Below, piece by piece: positions 24,055 through 32,286 of a DNA stretch of 64,000 nt. The translations under genes and the position numbers were made by a program. Every line of letters begins with the position of its first letter. The first letter of the stretch is position 1. Origin of the DNA: Mucilaginibacter sp. (GTDB lineage Bacteria; Bacteroidota; Bacteroidia; Sphingobacteriales; Sphingobacteriaceae); NCBI RefSeq assembly GCF_025362475.1, contig NZ_JANYGH010000059.1, positions 23,912 to 87,911 on the forward strand, read 5' to 3'. The notes under the pieces were generated by a model. That model did not search any database, had not been told where the DNA came from, and worked only from the letters and a program-made list of their open reading frames with translations.

Positions 24055-26277
24055 TTGGAGCACCAGGAATTAACCACCGTTGAAACCGCCAAAGATTTAG
24101 GCTTACTACCCGAAGAATTTGAACGTATTATAGAGATATTAGGGCGAGTGCCCAACTTTACCGAGTTATCCATCTTCGCGGTAATGTGGAGCGAACACTG
24201 CTCATACAAAAACTCCATCACCTGGCTAAAAACCTTACCTAAAGACAGCGACCGCATGCTGGCTAAGGCAGGTGAAGAAAACGCCGGATTGGTTGATTTG
24301 GGCGATGGCATTGGCTGCGCCTTTAAGATAGAATCACATAACCACCCATCGGCGCTTGAACCTTACCAGGGTGCAGCCACTGGTGTGGGTGGTATTAACC
24401 GCGATATATTTACGATGGGTGCAAGGCCCATAGCCCAGCTAAATTCCCTGCGCTTTGGCGATCTTAAACTGGAAAAAACCCAGTGGTTAGTTAAAGGCGT
24501 GGTAAAAGGCATCAGCCATTACGGTAATGCCTTCGGCATCCCAACCGTAGGCGGCGAGTTGTTTTTTGACGATTGCTATAATGTAAATCCTTTGGTAAAC
24601 GCCATGTCGGCAGGTATTGTTAAGGCGGGCGAAACCGTTTCTGCAACATCATACGGCGTGGGTAACCCTGTTTATATAGTAGGTTCGGCAACCGGTAAAG
24701 ACGGTATCCATGGCGCGGCTTTCGCATCTAAAGATATCAGCAAAGATTCTGTGAATGATCTTCCTGCCGTACAGGTGGGCGACCCTTTCCAGGAGAAACT
24801 GTTGTTGGAGGCTACATTAGAAGTTATAAAAACCGGTGCCGTGGTAGGTATGCAGGATATGGGCGCCGCCGGTATCATCTGCTCAAACTCAGAAATGAGT
24901 GCCAAAGGCGAGCACGGTATGCGTATCGACCTGGATTTGGTGCCAACCCGCCAGGCCAATATGAAACCTTACGAAATACTGCTTTCTGAATCACAGGAGC
25001 GTATGCTTATCGTGGTACATAAAGGACGTGAAAAAGAAGTTGAGGCTGTATTTGATAAATGGGACCTTAACTGTGCCATTATTGGTGAAGTTACCGATAC
25101 CCAGCGTTTAGAATACTACATGCATGGCGAAAAAGTAGCCGATGTACCTGCTGACGATTTAGTGTTAGGTGGTGGTGCCCCGGTTTACGAACGCGAATAC
25201 CGCGAGCCTGCTTATTTTGCCGAAAATCAGAAATTTAATATGGATGATGTTGCCGAACCTGCCAATTTGGTGGAGGTTGCCGAGCATCTTTCTGCGCACC
25301 CTAACTTAGCATCAAAACGTTGGGTAACTGATCAGTATGATAGCATGGTAGGTGTACAAACCATGACAGCTAACCTGGCCTGCGATGCAGCCGTTGTAGC
25401 CGTTAAGGATACCAACAAGGCTATTGTATTAACTACAGATTGTAATTCCCGCTATGTATATGCCGATCCTTATAAAGGTACAGCCATTGCCGTTGCCGAA
25501 GCTGCACGTAATATTACCTGCGCTGGTGGCGAGCCTGTGGCTATCACCAATTGCCTAAACTTTGGTAACCCTTACAATCCCGAAGTTTACTGGCAGTTTG
25601 TAAGCGCCATTAAAGGTATGGGCGATGCCTGCCGCAAGTTTGAAACCCCGGTTACCGGTGGTAACGTGAGTTTCTACAACCAGTCGGCAGATGGTGGTTC
25701 GGTTTTCCCTACGCCAACCATTGGTATGCTGGGTGTAATGGAAGATACCGAGAACATCATGACCGCTGATTTTAAACAACCCGGCGACTTGATTTACCTG
25801 ATAGGCGAATCTGTAAATGATATCGCGTCATCGCAATACCTGGCTTCATGGCATAAAATAACAGCTTGCCAGGCCCCGTATTTTGATATTGACAAAGAAT
25901 ACGATACACAACAAACCATTAAAGAACTCATTAAACACCGTGTGCTGGTATCTGCACATGATGTTGCCGATGGTGGTTTATACATTAACCTGTTAGAGTC
26001 GGCCATGCCAAACGGACTGGGCTTTGATATCGAAACAGATGCTGCTATCCGCAAGGATGCCTTCCTTTTTGGCGAGGCACAGGGCAGGATTGTGGTAACG
26101 GTAGCACCAGAGGAGCAGGAACGTTTTATTGAGTTTATGGCTACCAGCGAAACTGAATTTACCTTGCTGGGTACTGTAAACAATGGTTTCCTGAATGTTG
26201 ATGGTGAACTGTTTGGTCACGTTACCGATGTGAAAATGGTACACAGCAATGTGTTACACTCTATTTTAGGCGAATAA
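24055..26277 (+). CDS. purL: Phosphoribosylformylglycinamidine synthase subunit PurL
   Basis: 740 residues, the normal size of the small-type PurL used with separate PurQ and PurS. It begins with a TTG codon at 24055; the early TVETAKDLGLLPEEFERI belongs to the family, and no ATG or GTG lies at a suitable place upstream. Conserved segments are MWSEHCSYKNS, ESHNHPSALEPYQGAATGVG and MGARP in the N-terminal half and GGNVSFYNQS and SAHDVADGGL in the C-terminal half. It catalyses the fourth step of purine synthesis, FGAR to FGAM with ATP. The following gene begins on the last base of its stop codon. No purQ or purS is nearby. Confidence 0.96.
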   Translation: MEHQELTTVETAKDLGLLPEEFERIIEILGRVPNFTELSIFAVMWSEHCSYKNSITWLKTLPKDSDRMLAKAGEENAGLVDLGDGIGCAFKIESHNHPSALEPYQGAATGVGGINRDIFTMGARPIAQLNSLRFGDLKLEKTQWLVKGVVKGISHYGNAFGIPTVGGELFFDDCYNVNPLVNAMSAGIVKAGETVSATSYGVGNPVYIVGSATGKDGIHGAAFASKDISKDSVNDLPAVQVGDPFQEKLLLEATLEVIKTGAVVGMQDMGAAGIICSNSEMSAKGEHGMRIDLDLVPTRQANMKPYEILLSESQERMLIVVHKGREKEVEAVFDKWDLNCAIIGEVTDTQRLEYYMHGEKVADVPADDLVLGGGAPVYEREYREPAYFAENQKFNMDDVAEPANLVEVAEHLSAHPNLASKRWVTDQYDSMVGVQTMTANLACDAAVVAVKDTNKAIVLTTDCNSRYVYADPYKGTAIAVAEAARNITCAGGEPVAITNCLNFGNPYNPEVYWQFVSAIKGMGDACRKFETPVTGGNVSFYNQSADGGSVFPTPTIGMLGVMEDTENIMTADFKQPGDLIYLIGESVNDIASSQYLASWHKITACQAPYFDIDKEYDTQQTIKELIKHRVLVSAHDVADGGLYINLLESAMPNGLGFDIETDAAIRKDAFLFGEAQGRIVVTVAPEEQERFIEFMATSETEFTLLGTVNNGFLNVDGELFGHVTDVKMVHSNVLHSILGE

Positions 26278-26666
26278 TGCTGAAACTGAACCGTGTACAT
26301 CACATCGCTATCATTTGTTCCGATTATGAGAAGTCGAAACATTTTTACAGCGAAGTACTGGGTTTAAAAATAGTACGCGAGGTATATCGCGAAGCAAGAC
26401 AATCATACAAGCTTGATCTGGAAGTGGGTGACCGCTACCAGATTGAGCTTTTTTCATTTCCAGAGCCTGCACCCCGCCCTTCGCGCCCCGAAGCGGCCGG
26501 TTTGCGCCATTTAGCCTTCGAGGTAGATGCCCTTGACGAGGCCGTATTTCACCTTACAGAACAAGGGGTAGAAGTAGAGCCCATCCGTGTAGATGAACTC
26601 ACCAACAAGCGCTTTACCTTCTTCACAGATCCTGATGGCTTGCCACTGGAGTTGTACGAGCGATAG
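26277..26666 (+). CDS. Glyoxalase/VOC-family protein (YaeR-like)
   Basis: 129 residues with two beta-alpha-beta-beta-beta halves. The first begins NRVHHIAIICSDYEKSKHFY and the second holds GLRHLAFEVDALDEAVFHL and FFTDPDGLPLELYE. Metal-ligand positions of the vicinal-oxygen-chelate fold are plausible at His 9, Glu 57, His 78 and Glu 126 (positions approximate). It resembles the YaeR/GloA2 subgroup, whose substrate is unknown. It is translationally coupled to purL by a 1-base TAATG overlap, which is uncommon for this family and suggests shared expression. Confidence 0.82.
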   Translation: MLKLNRVHHIAIICSDYEKSKHFYSEVLGLKIVREVYREARQSYKLDLEVGDRYQIELFSFPEPAPRPSRPEAAGLRHLAFEVDALDEAVFHLTEQGVEVEPIRVDELTNKRFTFFTDPDGLPLELYER

Positions 26667-27234
26667 GGGATAAGTCTATTTTTTCTTTCTTTGTTCTTTT
26701 CTCTCTTTTGTCATCCTGAGGAACGAAGGATCTATGAACTATACAGGTCCATTTTGTAGATCAACTAAACAGGACAATAATAAAAGTTCTGCTCATTTTT
26801 CCGGGCGTTTCCGCCACTGATAGAAGTGTCGGCCGGGCTCTATGCTCATACTGCACAGGCCTTATTCACATTGGCCGGTATCCGCGCCGATCCCTAACGC
26901 AAAAATTTGTCTGAATCAGAATTTTTCACAATTGTTTGTTTTCAATGGAGTTCAAGAAGGCTGCGCCGTTTTCAAAATTAAAGAATTTTCAGAATGAATT
27001 GGCTGTTAATATTGAAAATAAAAAGCGGGCAAAGGCCTGACGGAAAACGCGGGCCTGGGAGTTTTGCCTGTGGGGGGAAGGATTTTTCCGTCTTGATTTT
27101 TTGGTTACTTTTGTATCAAGACAAACGGCGTAGCCCTCTTGAGTTTCTTTTTAAAATAAATAATAACGAAAAAAGTAACAGCCCTCCGCGGTAACTGAGC
27201 GGGCCAATGTCGTCGTTTACCACAAAATATTTCG
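26667..27234. other. Gene-free interval made mostly of dispersed repeats
   Basis: It holds a GTCATCCTGAGGAACGAAGG-type repeat fragment at about 26708-26735, the inverted copy of the 22893 repeat, and a hairpin with arms GTCTTGAT (27090-27097) and ATCAAGAC (27115-27122) in a stretch of a kind common between Bacteroidota genes. No gene with support was seen. The promoter of the next gene lies at its right end but is not obvious. Confidence 0.6.
26832..26955 (-). repeat. Dispersed intergenic repeat, copy 2 (inverted)
   Basis: The reverse complement matches 22893-23021 along its length, with some differences and small gaps. The pair bounds a 3.8-kb segment that holds the toxin-antitoxin genes, purL and the VOC gene. 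Confidence 0.75.
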
Positions 27235-27921
27235 ATGCCCACCACCCAGGATATTAAAGTAGCCGTTGATGCCGTAGTATTTGGATACACATCCAAAGAA
27301 GGATTGTCCGTATTACTTATTAAGCGCAATATTGATCCTTTCAAAAACAACTGGGCATTACCGGGCGGACTGGTTGGCAACAACGAATCCTTAGAAGATG
27401 CTGTACAACGCGAACTGAAAGAGGAAACAGGCATTAGCATTAATTACCTGGAGCAACTATATAGTTTTGGTAAACCTGGCCGCGACCCACGTAACAGGGT
27501 GATCTCCATAACGTATTATGGCCTGGTTAAACCCGAGGCCTTTGAGATACATGCAGCTACCGACGCGGCAGAAGCGGCATGGTTCAACATCAAAAAAATT
27601 CCACCCTTGGCTTTTGATCACGATAGTATCATCATCGCGGCGCATAAACGCCTTAAAAGCAAGATTCTTTACCAGCCCGTAGGCTTCGAGCTATTGGAAG
27701 AGAAATTCCCCTTCTCCGAACTGGAAAAACTATACATGGCCGTGTTAGACCGCGATATTGATCGCCGTAACTTTAAAAAGAAAGTAATTAAATTCGGTTT
27801 TTTAGAAGAGACGGCCGAAAAGCAAGTGCTTGAAGGGGCCGGCCGGCCGGGAAATCTTTTCAGCTTTAACAAAGACAAATACTTCCAGCTTCAAAAAGAA
27901 GGTATCAACTTCGAAATTTAA
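27235..27921 (+). CDS. nrtR: NrtR-type Nudix-winged-helix regulator of NAD salvage
   Basis: 228 residues. The N-terminal Nudix domain (about 5-145) has a complete Nudix box, GGLVGNNESLEDAVQREL followed by KEETGI. The C-terminal 80 residues, with FPFSELEKLYMAVLDRDIDR and NFKKKVIKFGFLEET, form the winged-helix DNA-binding part of the NrtR/AraR-like Nudix regulators. NrtR proteins repress NAD genes and are released by ADP-ribose. The next genes in the same direction encode nicotinamide salvage, and two palindromes lie on their promoter, which supports this role over the sugar-regulating AraR branch. The intact Nudix box leaves hydrolase activity possible. Confidence 0.85.
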   Translation: MPTTQDIKVAVDAVVFGYTSKEGLSVLLIKRNIDPFKNNWALPGGLVGNNESLEDAVQRELKEETGISINYLEQLYSFGKPGRDPRNRVISITYYGLVKPEAFEIHAATDAAEAAWFNIKKIPPLAFDHDSIIIAAHKRLKSKILYQPVGFELLEEKFPFSELEKLYMAVLDRDIDRRNFKKKVIKFGFLEETAEKQVLEGAGRPGNLFSFNKDKYFQLQKEGINFEI

Positions 27922-27930
27922 AGTCCCCCC

Positions 27931-28055
27931 GTAGAGACGCATAATTGCGTCTCCCGCATGCAGGTCAACGATGCAAATCCAGCATGTAAATCCACCATGC
28001 AAATCTCACATGCATATCCGCTCGTCTGGCGGGAGACGGAATTATGCGTCTCTAC
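27931..28055. repeat. Palindromic element with 27-base inverted ends and inner tandem units
   Basis: Ends at 27931-27957 and 28029-28055 are inverted repeats with one mismatch in 27 (GTAGAGACGCATAATT at the outer end). The 70 bases between hold about four degenerate 13-14-base units around CATGCAAATCC. It sits 10 bases after the nrtR stop and could fold to a very long hairpin that separates the nrtR transcript from nadM. GTAGAGACGC palindromes are a known kind of non-autonomous repeat in bacterial genomes. Confidence 0.7.
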
Positions 28056-28076
28056 ATCAAAATATTTTCAAAAATA

Positions 28077-28126
28077 ATTTGCGTATTTAAAACGCATATT
28101 TATATTTGCGTATAATTAACGCAAAT
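28077..28126 (+). promoter_or_regulatory. Two tandem NrtR-type operator palindromes
   Basis: Site 1: ATTTGCGT (28077-28084), 7 bases, ACGCATAT (28092-28099). Site 2: ATTTGCGT (28104-28111), 7 bases, ACGCAAAT (28119-28126), a perfect inverted repeat. Both have the same 8-7-8 plan, and their centres are 27 bases apart. Assignment to NrtR is inferred from the adjacent regulator gene and the target genes. Confidence 0.72.
28078..28108 (+). promoter_or_regulatory. Promoter of the nadM-nadV-prs operon
   Basis: TTTG at 28078-28081, 19-base spacer, TATATTTG at 28101-28108: an exact Bacteroidota -33/-7 promoter. The -33 box is inside operator 1 and the -7 box overlaps operator 2, so a bound repressor would block the polymerase. 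Expected transcript start is near 28115, about 15 bases before the ATG. Confidence 0.8.
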
Positions 28127-28129
28127 AAC

Positions 28130-29026
28130 ATGAAGATAGCCGTAATTATTGCCCGCTTCCAAACACCTTACCTGCATGAGGGGCATAAACAACTGATAGA
28201 TACCGTAAGTAAAGATTATGCTAAGCTTATTATCTTGCTTGGTGTAAGCCCGGTGATGGGTAGTCGGAAAAATCCTTATGATTACCATACCCGCGAAAAA
28301 ATGATCAAAAGAGAGTACCCGGATGTTGTTGTTCTGCCGGTGAGTGATCATCCAAGCGATAGGGTATGGTCTGATAACCTGGATAATTTATTGAAAAGTG
28401 TTTTTCCTAACGGTCAGTTTTACTTGTTTGGTAGCAGGGATAGTTTTATTCCTTATTACACAGGGCATTTTGAAACGGTTGAGCTGCCCGCGCATGGCGA
28501 TTATAATGCCACCGAACTGCGTAAACAATATGCCGATAAGGTGTTTGATTCCAATGATTTTCGTGCAGGGATACTGTATGCCTATTATAACCAATATACT
28601 AAAGTATACCCAACGGTTGATGTAGCCATGTTCAGGAACAACAAAACCGAACTACTATTAGGCAAAAAAGCCAACAGCAATACATGGCGCTTTATAGGAG
28701 GCTTTGCCGATCCGGAAGATGAAAGCTACGAAGCTGCCGCCCAACGCGAGCTGTTTGAAGAGTGTGGCGAGCTACAGGTAAGCAATATGATCTATGAAAC
28801 AAGTCACCGGGTAAACGATTGGCGTTACCGTAACGAAGCCGATAAAATCATTACCTTGTTGTTCAGCTGCGATCACCTTGCCGGGGAGCCGGCGGCTAAC
28901 GATGATATTATAGATGTGGCCTGGTTTAAAATTGAAAACCTGGCGCAAATGATTGCCGATGGCCTTATTAACGATGAGCACACCAAAATGATGAAGCTCA
29001 TCATCACCAAATACCTTAAAAACTGA
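28130..29026 (+). CDS. nadM: Bifunctional nicotinamide-nucleotide adenylyltransferase/Nudix ADP-ribose pyrophosphatase
   Basis: 298 residues from the ATG at 28130; an in-frame TTG at 28106 lies within the promoter and operator and is rejected. N-terminal nucleotidyltransferase: IARFQTPYLHEGH (the GH of the HxGH-type motif) and NATELRKQY (the ISxTxxR equivalent). C-terminal Nudix domain from about residue 168 with GGFADPEDESYEAAAQRELF then EECGEL. The first domain joins NMN and ATP to NAD; the second may hydrolyse ADP-ribose, the likely NrtR effector. The gene is first in the operon, 4 bases before nadV. Confidence 0.93.
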   Translation: MKIAVIIARFQTPYLHEGHKQLIDTVSKDYAKLIILLGVSPVMGSRKNPYDYHTREKMIKREYPDVVVLPVSDHPSDRVWSDNLDNLLKSVFPNGQFYLFGSRDSFIPYYTGHFETVELPAHGDYNATELRKQYADKVFDSNDFRAGILYAYYNQYTKVYPTVDVAMFRNNKTELLLGKKANSNTWRFIGGFADPEDESYEAAAQRELFEECGELQVSNMIYETSHRVNDWRYRNEADKIITLLFSCDHLAGEPAANDDIIDVAWFKIENLAQMIADGLINDEHTKMMKLIITKYLKN

Positions 29027-29030
29027 ACCG

Positions 29031-30449
29031 ATGAAACGCGAAAACCTCATTCTGTTAGCCGATGCTTATAAATATGCCCACCATAAATTATACTATCCCG
29101 GTACCACTAAAATTTACAGTTACCTGGAAAGTCGTGGCGGAATGTTTAATGAAACCATATTTTTTGGCTTACAATATATTTTGAAAGAATACCTGCAGGG
29201 CCCCGCATTTACACAGCAGGAACTGGACGAAGCCGAAGGCTTTTTGCAGCAGGTATTTGGCCGGGATGATGTGTTTGATAAAAGTAAGTTTCAGTATATA
29301 CTGGATAAGTACAATGGCAAATTACCCGTAACTATAAAGGCCGTAGCCGAAGGTACTGCTGTACCAACCGGCAATGTATTGATGACCATTGAAAATACCG
29401 ACCCGGAATGTTACTGGCTCACCAATTTTTTAGAAACTTTACTGGTACAGGTATGGTACCCTTGCACCGTAGCTACACTAAGCAACCAGATAAAAAAGAT
29501 GGTAACCCGGTACTATACCGAAACTGCCACACCTGAAGCCAGCGGCGGGATAGACTTTGTGCTGAATGATTTTGGCTTTCGTGGTGTTAGCAGTGTGGAA
29601 AGCGCTAAAATTGGCGGCGCGGCACATTTGCTTAATTTTAGCGGCAGCGATAACCTGGCCGGTTCATTAATGGCTATTGATTATTACGATGCCCAAAAAG
29701 TTTATGGTTTAAGTATCCCGGCTACCGAGCATAGCATCTGCACATTACTGGGCAGGGAAGGGGAGCTGGAAGTTTTCAGGCATGTATTAAAAACCTTCCC
29801 TACAGGTATCATTGCTTGCGTATCTGACAGTTTTAACATTTTCAGGGCTTGCAAAGAGTATTGGGGAACCGAATTGCGGAACGAGATCCTGAGCAGGGAT
29901 GGCACGCTGGTGGTCCGCCCGGATAGCGGCGACCCCGTGAGGACCCTGCTTGAAATATTTGAGATCCTGTTTACTCAATTTGGTTATACGGTTAACGGCA
30001 AGGGGTACAAAGTTTTACCGCCACAGCTAAGGGTGATACAGGGCGATGGCGTAAACTATAATGAGATAGGCAATATTTATGAAGCGTTAAAAAATAATGG
30101 CATCAGTGCCGAAAACCTGGTATTGGGCATGGGTGGCGCTTTGCTGCAAAAGATTGACCGCGATACACAGAAATTTGCTTTAAAATGCAGCTGCGCTGTT
30201 ATTAATGGTAAAGAGGTTAGCGTTGCGAAAAGCCCGGCGGAGATGAATGCGCAGGGTGACATTACCGAAAGTTTTAAAAAGAGCAAAGGAGGCAGGTTAA
30301 AGCTGCTGAAACTGAACGGTGTATTCAAAACTGTTAACGAGGATGATGAACCCGGCGCAGAAAACCTGTTGAAAACCGTTTTTGAGAACGGTAATTTAAT
30401 TAATACCCTTACTTTTGAACAGGTCAAGACCAACGTAAATACCAATTAA
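29031..30449 (+). CDS. nadV: Nicotinamide phosphoribosyltransferase
   Basis: 472 residues, as usual for NAMPT/NadV. Key segments: DAYKYAHHKLYYP at the N-terminus, DFGFRGVSSVESAKIGG, the catalytic-histidine segment IPATEHSIC (residue about 229), RPDSGDP, QGDGVNYNEI and LGMGGALLQ. It forms NMN from nicotinamide and PRPP. NMN is then adenylated by NadM, encoded 4 bases upstream, and PRPP could come from the prs-like gene 7 bases downstream. Expression is likely controlled by NrtR through the operator before nadM. This is a one-enzyme route that bypasses nicotinamide deamidation. Confidence 0.95.
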   Translation: MKRENLILLADAYKYAHHKLYYPGTTKIYSYLESRGGMFNETIFFGLQYILKEYLQGPAFTQQELDEAEGFLQQVFGRDDVFDKSKFQYILDKYNGKLPVTIKAVAEGTAVPTGNVLMTIENTDPECYWLTNFLETLLVQVWYPCTVATLSNQIKKMVTRYYTETATPEASGGIDFVLNDFGFRGVSSVESAKIGGAAHLLNFSGSDNLAGSLMAIDYYDAQKVYGLSIPATEHSICTLLGREGELEVFRHVLKTFPTGIIACVSDSFNIFRACKEYWGTELRNEILSRDGTLVVRPDSGDPVRTLLEIFEILFTQFGYTVNGKGYKVLPPQLRVIQGDGVNYNEIGNIYEALKNNGISAENLVLGMGGALLQKIDRDTQKFALKCSCAVINGKEVSVAKSPAEMNAQGDITESFKKSKGGRLKLLKLNGVFKTVNEDDEPGAENLLKTVFENGNLINTLTFEQVKTNVNTN

Positions 30450-30456
30450 TACCACC

Positions 30457-31361
30457 ATGACGAAACTACTGTTTGCAATAAAAGATTATGAATACCTGGC
30501 CGAAAAAGTACTGGCCTGCGGAACTTTTGAAAAAGGGGAATTAGTAGTTATCATTTTACCGATGGCGAGCGCTATCAGCGAATTTTAACCCCTGTTGAAA
30601 ATCGGGATGTAGTTATAATTGGAGGTACCGTAACAGACCAGGCTACGTTGGAACTTTATGACCTGGCATCCTCGCTGGTAAGTTATGGGGCCAACTCATT
30701 AACATTGGTTATCCCGTATTTTGGCTATTCAACTATGGAACGTGCGGTGTTGAGTGGTGAAATTGTAACTGCTAAGACAAGAGCGCGGTTAATTTCGGCC
30801 ATCCCAAAATCAAACAGGGGCAATAAAGTAGTGTTGTTTGATCTCCATTCAGAAGGGATTCAGTATTATTTTGAGCATGATCTTTACCCGGTACATGTTT
30901 ACTGTAAGGATCTGGTGATAAAGGCCGCCCTTAAATATGGCGGCAATAATTTTGTGATGGCCAGTACCGATGCGGGCAGGGCTAAATGGGTGGAGTCATT
31001 AGCCAATGATATGGGCGTAAACGCCGCCTTTATACTCAAGAGGCGATTAAAGGGAGATGATACCGAAGTAAGCGCCATCAATGCGGATGTTGCTGGTAAA
31101 ACGGTGGTTATTTATGATGATATGATTCGCTCTGGCGGCAGTATCATTAACGCTGCCAAAACCTACAAAAATGCCGGTGCCGCCGATATTTATGTAATAA
31201 CCACACATGGTTTGTTCATCAACAACGGCATCGAAAAATTGAAAAACAGCGGCCTCATCAAAAAGCTCATCTGCACAGATTCGCATATGAATATGCAGGC
31301 CATCGATGATGATTTTGTGGAAGTAAACAGTTTGGCTGAATTGATCTGCTCGGTTATTTAG
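30457..31361 (+). pseudogene. prs: Ribose-phosphate pyrophosphokinase with a frameshift near the N-terminus
   Basis: ATG at 30457 opens 43 codons (MTKLLFAIKDYEYLAEKVLA...) that stop at 30586. The family continues in the -1 frame from about 30543 (SYHFTDGERYQRILTP) to the stop at 31361, with GRAKW, KTVVIYDDMIRSGGS (the PRPP loop) and TTHGLF intact. One missing base near the AAAAAGGGG run at 30530-30538 explains it. It may be a true mutation or an assembly error; a shorter product from an internal TTG (30648) would lack the N-terminal domain. The enzyme would make PRPP from ribose 5-phosphate for NadV, and its position 7 bases after nadV fits that job. Confidence 0.8.
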
Positions 31362-31460
31362 TGGAGATCATTTTATGTTAGGTGGTATTTAAAGTAGAAA
31401 CTAACGGCGTTTATGTTAATTCCATCTTTGCAAGTCCGCAAATCTGATGTGTGCTTTTTT

Positions 31461-31498
31461 TAAGGTCACGCTTTTGGCCGGGGCTGCATACTCGCGGC
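31461..31498 (-). repeat. GCATACTCGCG repeat, copy 1
   Basis: First of seven copies of one intergenic repeat between 31.4 and 36.1 kb. This copy reads GTCACGCTTTTGGCCG then GGCTGCATACTCGCG and lacks the AGTACTC segment. Confidence 0.6.
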
Positions 31499-31575
31499 AG
31501 CAAAAAACGCTTGTGATGGCTGGGGGGAAATTAAATTATTAATATTTTTTATTTAGGTATAAACTAAGATAAATT

Positions 31576-32028
31576 ATGAAATTTTTAAAGCTCCTTTTTA
31601 TGATCAGTGTAATACATGGCGAATGCTATGCGCAAAGCAATGCTAACGACAAAAAAGCTATCGCAATGCTAAAAGAGTTTTATGTGGCTCATCAAAGTAT
31701 TGAGTCAACTATAAGATCTGCCCCGCCTAAGGTTTATGTTGGAAAAGTAGATTCTTTACAAAAGAAATATTGTACCTTAGAATTAAGGGGAAAAGTAAAA
31801 AAATATAGTGAGAATGGCATTGATTTTTTGACCAATGATAAGGGAATAGACTCTTGGTCATTTAAAACAATGACAATTGTGAGGGCTCAAACAAACGAAA
31901 ATATTTACCTCGTTTGTTATGATGTTTTAGACGTCAATTACCCCAAAACTCCAGTGAAGCGACATGTTGTCTTACACGTAGGTGTACTAAATGAAAGTGG
32001 ACATTATAAAGTAGCTTCCGTTAAGTAA
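31576..32028 (+). CDS. Small secreted protein, DUF3828-like
   Basis: 150 residues with a signal peptide (LKLLFMISVIHGECYA, then QSNAND). The mature part starts DKKAIAMLKEFYVAHQSIE and has a central KKYCTLELRGKVKK and a late beta-strand pair, YLVCYDVLDVNYP and KRHVVLHVGVL. This looks like the small DUF3828-type secreted domain often found in Bacteroidota accessory regions, but the match is by eye. The gene lies between repeat copies 1 and 2, which are in opposite orientation. Function unknown. Confidence 0.6.
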   Translation: MKFLKLLFMISVIHGECYAQSNANDKKAIAMLKEFYVAHQSIESTIRSAPPKVYVGKVDSLQKKYCTLELRGKVKKYSENGIDFLTNDKGIDSWSFKTMTIVRAQTNENIYLVCYDVLDVNYPKTPVKRHVVLHVGVLNESGHYKVASVK

Positions 32029-32063
32029 TTTTATACGAATTGTGTCGTCCTAAAAAAAGGTCC

Positions 32064-32120
32064 CCCATCTGGCGCGAGTATGCAGTCGAGGCCAAAAGCG
32101 TGGCGTACTCGTGACTTTTA
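32064..32120 (+). repeat. GCATACTCGCG repeat, copy 2
   Basis: Plus orientation: CATCTGGCGCGAGTATGCAG, then GAGGCCAAAAGCGTGG and CGTACTCGTGACTTTTAT. Begins 36 bases after the preceding gene. Confidence 0.65.
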
Positions 32121-32286
32121 TGTTTATTTATTTCAAATCCTATAATTTCCCAACGATTGCCACTTGGTTTCCATCGAACCAATGGAGCTTTATGTCGAAC
32201 GCGTTTTTATTTGATCAAGTCCTCGCCTTTCTTTGAATCGTTTTTTAACCAAGCGACTAACAACCGCTCATTAATTAAGGATTATA

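Noticed and set aside
23786..24073. Plus-strand 95-codon frame between the antitoxin and purL
   Set aside because: It overlaps the antitoxin gene on the other strand and the purL promoter region; no signal or domain is visible.
30521..30560. Programmed -1 frameshifting in the prs gene
   Set aside because: The A5G4 run does not form a proper X-XXY-YYZ slippery heptamer in the reading frame (GAA AAA GGG), and no strong downstream structure was seen; a simple one-base loss explains the data.
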